Shown piece after piece: positions 51,999 through 55,236 of a stretch of DNA of 55,236 bases. The stretch's first letter is position 1, and each line of letters begins with the position of its first letter. Source of the DNA: QNZT01 sp964651755. GTDB taxonomy: Bacteria > Campylobacterota > Campylobacteria > Campylobacterales > QNZT01. The notes beneath the pieces are model-generated. The model was not told the DNA's origin. It saw nothing but the letters and a program-made list of their open reading frames with translations, and did not search any database. Made by a program: the position numbers and the translations under genes. The stretch is from positions 1-55,236 of the forward strand of contig CAZYZD010000003.1 of NCBI GenBank assembly GCA_964651755.1, in the 5' to 3' direction.

Positions 51999-52337
51999 AT
52001 GGATTGGGGTAAAGTTGTATTTATATTTTTCGCATTGATGAGCCTGACTACTACTGCAGGTTATCTCTATGACCACAATACGATTGCACTTTTTATTGCA
52101 ACCAGTATCAATCTGGTCTCAACACTTCTGAAAATCGGTGTGAAAAATATACTTTCTGCAGAACTTTTTGCATCCTCTCTGGTTGCTGATCTGCACCTTA
52201 TCCCCGCTTTTCTTTATGAAACACTGGCACAGGATGTTCAGGCTGCTATTGCTATGGCGATAGGAGCAGTCCTTGCCAACCTTTTTTCAATGGCGCTTGT
52301 ACTGGTGGAAGCGTCCAAAGTCCAGGAGGAGTTTTAA
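51999..52337 (+). CDS. DUF6394 family small membrane protein
   Basis: 112 residues, three to four hydrophobic helices (about 5-22, 28-46, 82-103). The sequence MDWGKVVFIFFALMSLTTTAGYLYDHN fits DUF6394, a family I know from Campylobacterota in this exact place between secF and leuS. Function unknown; the constant neighbourhood hints at a role in the Sec complex or in envelope biogenesis. Confidence 0.7.
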   Translation: MDWGKVVFIFFALMSLTTTAGYLYDHNTIALFIATSINLVSTLLKIGVKNILSAELFASSLVADLHLIPAFLYETLAQDVQAAIAMAIGAVLANLFSMALVLVEASKVQEEF

Positions 52338-52357
52338 TAACAACTCTTTTTACCAAA

Positions 52358-52381
52358 GTCAGAGAGTAGTATCTCTTTGAC
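52358..52381 (+). promoter_or_regulatory. Hairpin in the DUF6394-leuS gap
   Basis: GTC-AGAGA (52358-52365) pairs with TCTCT-GAC (52372-52376, 52379-52381) across a 6-nt loop with a 2-nt bulge. No T-tract follows. It could limit read-through or affect mRNA stability. It does not look like a leucine T-box. Confidence 0.3.
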
Positions 52382-52426
52382 ATATAAATTCTATGTTTAA
52401 ACACTACATGACAGGAGTCCATATCT

Positions 52427-54868
52427 ATGGAATATAAACCATCCCAAATCGAACAAAAATGGCAGAAAAAATGGCAGGAAGAGCGTGCGTTTGAACCTTC
52501 CGAAGATAAATCACTGCCCAAAAAATATATCCTCAGTATGTTTCCCTATCCAAGCGGACGGATACATATGGGACATGTCAGGAACTATACTATTTCCGAT
52601 GCAATTGCAAGACATTACCGTAAACAAGGATTTAATGTATTGCATCCTATAGGTTGGGACAGCTTTGGTATGCCGGCAGAAAATGCTGCAATCAAACATA
52701 AACTGCACCCCAAAAAGTGGACATATGAAAATATAGACTATATGCGCAAAGAGCTTGCAACTTTGGGACTCTCTTTCTCCAAAGAACGGGAATTTGCCAC
52801 ATCCGATCCTCTCTATACAAAATTTGAGCAGGAATTTATTATCAAAATGTTCGAAGAGGGACTTCTTTATGAAAAAAAACAGAATGTCAACTGGTGTCAA
52901 ACTTGTCATACGGTTCTGGCCAATGAACAAGTTATAGAGGGATGCTGCTGGCGCTGTGACAATGAAGTGGAACAAAAGGAGATGCCCGGTTACTATATCA
53001 GGATTACACAATATGCACAGGAGTTGCTGGATGATTTGGAGAAACTGAAAGAGGGGTGGCCAAAGCAGGTGATCACAATGCAGGAGAACTGGATCGGACG
53101 CAGCGAAGGACTCTCTTTTACCCTGCACCTTCATGAAACATCAGTTGAAAAGCTGCAAAACAAATTTGCCTCTTTTGATGTCTTTACCACCAGACCTGAT
53201 ACCATCTATGGTGTAAGTTATACGGCACTTGCGCCGGAGCATCGTATTGTTAAATACTTGATAGAAAACAAACTTCTTTCAGAGGAGAAGATCACCAAAA
53301 TCAACGAAATGCAGATGATGCCGGAAAAAGAGCGTGCTACAGCAGAAAAAGAGGGTGTTGCACTGGAAATAGATGTCATTCATCCACTGACCGGTGCCAA
53401 AATCCCGGTATGGGTTGCAAATTTTGTACTGGCAGGTTATGGCGGCGGTGCGGTAATGGCTGTACCGGCACATGATCAGAGAGATTATGAGTTTGCAGCA
53501 AAATACAATCTTCCGGTAAAAGAGGTCATCAGCTCTCCTGAAAGTAATCTTGAAAAAGAGGCATATACACTTGAAGGTACACTAGTAAATAGTGAAACAT
53601 TTGACGGATTAGCCAATACCAAAGCCAAAAAAGAGATTATCAAACTTTTTGAAGCCAAAGGAATTGGTAAAAAAGAGATCAATTATAAACTCAGAGACTG
53701 GGGTATTAGCCGTCAGCGTTACTGGGGAGCACCAATTCCATTCATTCACTGTTCTTCATGCGGTTTGGTTCCTGAAAAAATCGAAAATCTACCTGTCACT
53801 TTACCCGACGATGTAGAGATTACAGGTGAGGGGAATCCTCTTGAAAAACATCCTACCTGGAAAAAGTGCCATTGTCCCAGATGTGGAGCCGAGGCAACCA
53901 GGGAAACAGATACGATGGATACCTTCGTGCAGAGTTCATGGTATTTTCTGCGTTACTGTACGCCAAATGCAGAAGATCTTCCCTTCAGACGTGAAGATAT
54001 AGACTACTGGATGAGTGTAGATCAGTATGTCGGAGGTATCGAGCATGCTATTTTACATCTGCTGTATGCCAGATTTTTTACCAAAGCACTGCGTGATTTA
54101 GGCTATATCAACGTAGATGAACCTTTCAGCAATCTTCTGACACAGGGAATGGTGCTTAAAGATGGTGCCAAGATGAGTAAATCCAAAGGCAATACCGTTG
54201 ATCCCGATGAGTTGATTGCAAAATATGGTGCCGATACTGCAAGACTTTTTATTTTATTTGCTGCACCGCCGCAAAAAGAGTTGGAGTGGAACGACTCCGC
54301 TGTAGAGGGCGCTTTTAAATTTATACGTCGTCTGGTGGACAGATCGAGTCATATTACTGAGAAAACCCTGCCTCAGATTGATCATAAATCACTCTCGAAA
54401 GAGGAGAAGCTTGCACGTAAAAAAGTGTATGAAGCATTGATCAAATCAAATGAAATCTACACCCAGAGAAGCTTTACTTTCAATACGGTCATCGCAGCAG
54501 CGATGGAAGCGCTCAATGCCCTCAATCAGCAGAAAAATCCAGAGGTTTGGAGTGAGGGGTATTATGTTTTACTGCATATTCTTGAACCGATTATTCCGCA
54601 TATCTGCTGGGAGTTAAGCGCACACTTTTTTAACCTTGAAAACTTTAATACTATTGCCGTACTGCAGGAGGTTCTGGAAGAAGACAGCATCACACTTGCC
54701 GTTACCATCAATGGTAAAAAAAGAGATGAGATAGAAGTTTCCGCCGGTGCATCCAAAGAGGAGATACTCTCTCTGGCAAAAACACAATGCGCCAAATGGC
54801 TTGAAGGAAAACAAATTGTCAAAGAGATCTATGTACCAAACAAACTTGTCAATCTGGTGGTAAAATAA
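52427..54868 (+). CDS. leuS: Leucyl-tRNA synthetase
   Basis: 813 residues. Class I signatures are PYPSGRIHMGH (HMGH 47-50) and KMSKS (582-586). Zinc-ribbon cysteines occur at CQTCH...CCWRC (about 158-181) and CSSCG...CHCPRC (about 444-488). The CP1 editing domain is intact, including the TTRPDT-type region (VFTTRPDTIYGVS) and GYGGGAVMAVPAHDQRD. Normal length. AGGAG lies 10 bases before the ATG. Confidence 0.97.
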   Translation: MEYKPSQIEQKWQKKWQEERAFEPSEDKSLPKKYILSMFPYPSGRIHMGHVRNYTISDAIARHYRKQGFNVLHPIGWDSFGMPAENAAIKHKLHPKKWTYENIDYMRKELATLGLSFSKEREFATSDPLYTKFEQEFIIKMFEEGLLYEKKQNVNWCQTCHTVLANEQVIEGCCWRCDNEVEQKEMPGYYIRITQYAQELLDDLEKLKEGWPKQVITMQENWIGRSEGLSFTLHLHETSVEKLQNKFASFDVFTTRPDTIYGVSYTALAPEHRIVKYLIENKLLSEEKITKINEMQMMPEKERATAEKEGVALEIDVIHPLTGAKIPVWVANFVLAGYGGGAVMAVPAHDQRDYEFAAKYNLPVKEVISSPESNLEKEAYTLEGTLVNSETFDGLANTKAKKEIIKLFEAKGIGKKEINYKLRDWGISRQRYWGAPIPFIHCSSCGLVPEKIENLPVTLPDDVEITGEGNPLEKHPTWKKCHCPRCGAEATRETDTMDTFVQSSWYFLRYCTPNAEDLPFRREDIDYWMSVDQYVGGIEHAILHLLYARFFTKALRDLGYINVDEPFSNLLTQGMVLKDGAKMSKSKGNTVDPDELIAKYGADTARLFILFAAPPQKELEWNDSAVEGAFKFIRRLVDRSSHITEKTLPQIDHKSLSKEEKLARKKVYEALIKSNEIYTQRSFTFNTVIAAAMEALNALNQQKNPEVWSEGYYVLLHILEPIIPHICWELSAHFFNLENFNTIAVLQEVLEEDSITLAVTINGKKRDEIEVSAGASKEEILSLAKTQCAKWLEGKQIVKEIYVPNKLVNLVVK

Positions 54869-54869
54869 T

Positions 54870-55236
54870 TTGCGTTACTATCTGCTGATTATCTTCTCAC
54901 TTTTGGTTGTTTCATGTGGTTACAAACCGACTATGATCTACTCAAAAGAGATTTTGGGAGATCGTATCTTTGTAGAAGTAAAAACCAGTCTGAAAGATCC
55001 CGAAAATACGGTACTTATCAGAGATGCAGTGAACGAAGCGGTAATTACACGGTTTCGTTCGCGTATTGTACCGCGTCAAAATGCCGACGCTATCCTGCGG
55101 ATGGAGTTAAAGAGAGTCTCGTTTTTGCCGATACAGTATGATAAGAACGGTTATGTTATTGCATACAAAACATATGTGGATCTTGCGACACACTACACAG
55201 ACAAAAACGGGCATCAGGGGACAATCACTTCCAGAG
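54870..55236 (+). CDS. lptE: LPS-assembly lipoprotein LptE, cut by the window edge
   Basis: At least 122 codons, with no stop before the end of the window. The TTG start comes one base after the leuS stop. A signal peptide, MRYYLLIIFSLLVVSC, ends in a lipobox with C16, followed by GYKP, typical of LptE. LptE plugs the LptD barrel that inserts lipopolysaccharide in the outer membrane. Position after leuS is usual in Campylobacterota. The assignment rests on the short N-terminal features and on this context. Confidence 0.75.
   Translation, partial: MRYYLLIIFSLLVVSCGYKPTMIYSKEILGDRIFVEVKTSLKDPENTVLIRDAVNEAVITRFRSRIVPRQNADAILRMELKRVSFLPIQYDKNGYVIAYKTYVDLATHYTDKNGHQGTITSR

Noticed and set aside
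52338..52426. T-box leader for leuS
   Set aside because: Too short, with no specifier loop or T-box sequence.
1..55236. CRISPR arrays, insertion sequences, prophage or toxin-antitoxin loci
   Set aside because: No regularly spaced repeats, transposase, integrase or toxin families were seen. Gene content is core-like throughout.

Overview
The window reads as chromosome of a Campylobacterota (epsilonproteobacterial) bacterium, most like the Sulfurovum/Sulfurimonas group. The basis is protein style and gene order: a lone atpB, an RNase Y, a ~400-residue DapD, a short FtsY, a metal-type KdsA, and the run yajC-secD-secF-DUF6394-leuS-lptE. Promoters have a good TATAAT-type -10 with little recognisable -35, also typical of the group. 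Base composition is AT-rich throughout, and I saw no insertion sequence, prophage, CRISPR array, rRNA or tRNA. It is mostly core genome, with short operons and many 1-4 bp start/stop overlaps.

Layout. 1-3.3 kb: a short non-coding stretch with two direct repeats, an octaheme c-type cytochrome, a phosphoethanolamine-transferase-like sulfatase-fold enzyme, and a 52-residue cysteine-rich protein. 3.4-8.9 kb: a TamA/TamB pair for outer-membrane protein or lipid transport. 8.9-12.1 kb: a nucleoside-phosphorylase-like protein, thiol peroxidase tpx with an FNR-type box upstream, dgkA, an isolated DppC-type permease, and a TIGR02757 protein. 12.1-15.0 kb: atpB, a small membrane protein, a ThiE/TenI-like protein and a PAS-GGDEF cyclase. 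15.1-19.7 kb: gatB, a voltage-sensor-like K+ channel with an RCK domain, a second stand-alone RCK protein, gpsA. 19.7-22.7 kb: a long structured leader, a DEAD-box RNA helicase and dapD, closed by a strong terminator. 22.7-26.6 kb (minus strand): lipoprotein thioredoxin, ftsY, radA and two unknowns. 26.7-32 kb: formyltetrahydrofolate cyclo-ligase, rny, an ABC exporter, DedA and a glycosyltransferase.

31.9-35.8 kb (minus): a hybrid histidine kinase with its own receiver and Hpt, overlapping a receiver-EAL response regulator, which is an apparent phosphorelay into c-di-GMP breakdown. 35.9-38.3 kb (minus): alpha carbonic anhydrase lipoprotein, a tiny lipoprotein and a CPA1 Na+/H+ antiporter, probably serving bicarbonate/pH balance. 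38.3-42.4 kb: a Pif1/RecD-like helicase, then minus-strand der-aroK-aspartoacylase. 42.5-47 kb: a DUF3108 protein with kdsA, and a large NIT-HAMP-PAS-GGDEF-EAL sensor. 47-49 kb (minus): lnt and a CmoA-like methyltransferase. 49.1 kb to the end: yajC-secD-secF-DUF6394-leuS-lptE, with lptE cut by the window edge.

Envelope building is a strong theme (TamAB, EptA-like, KdsA, Lnt, LptE, SecDF, DgkA, DedA), together with c-di-GMP signalling (three GGDEF/EAL proteins). The non-textbook observations are mostly in intergenic DNA: a perfect FNR-type palindrome by tpx, four genes whose -10 box ends exactly 6 nt before the start codon (apparently leaderless), a ~210-nt foldable helicase leader, and a 47-bp nested perfect inverted repeat.
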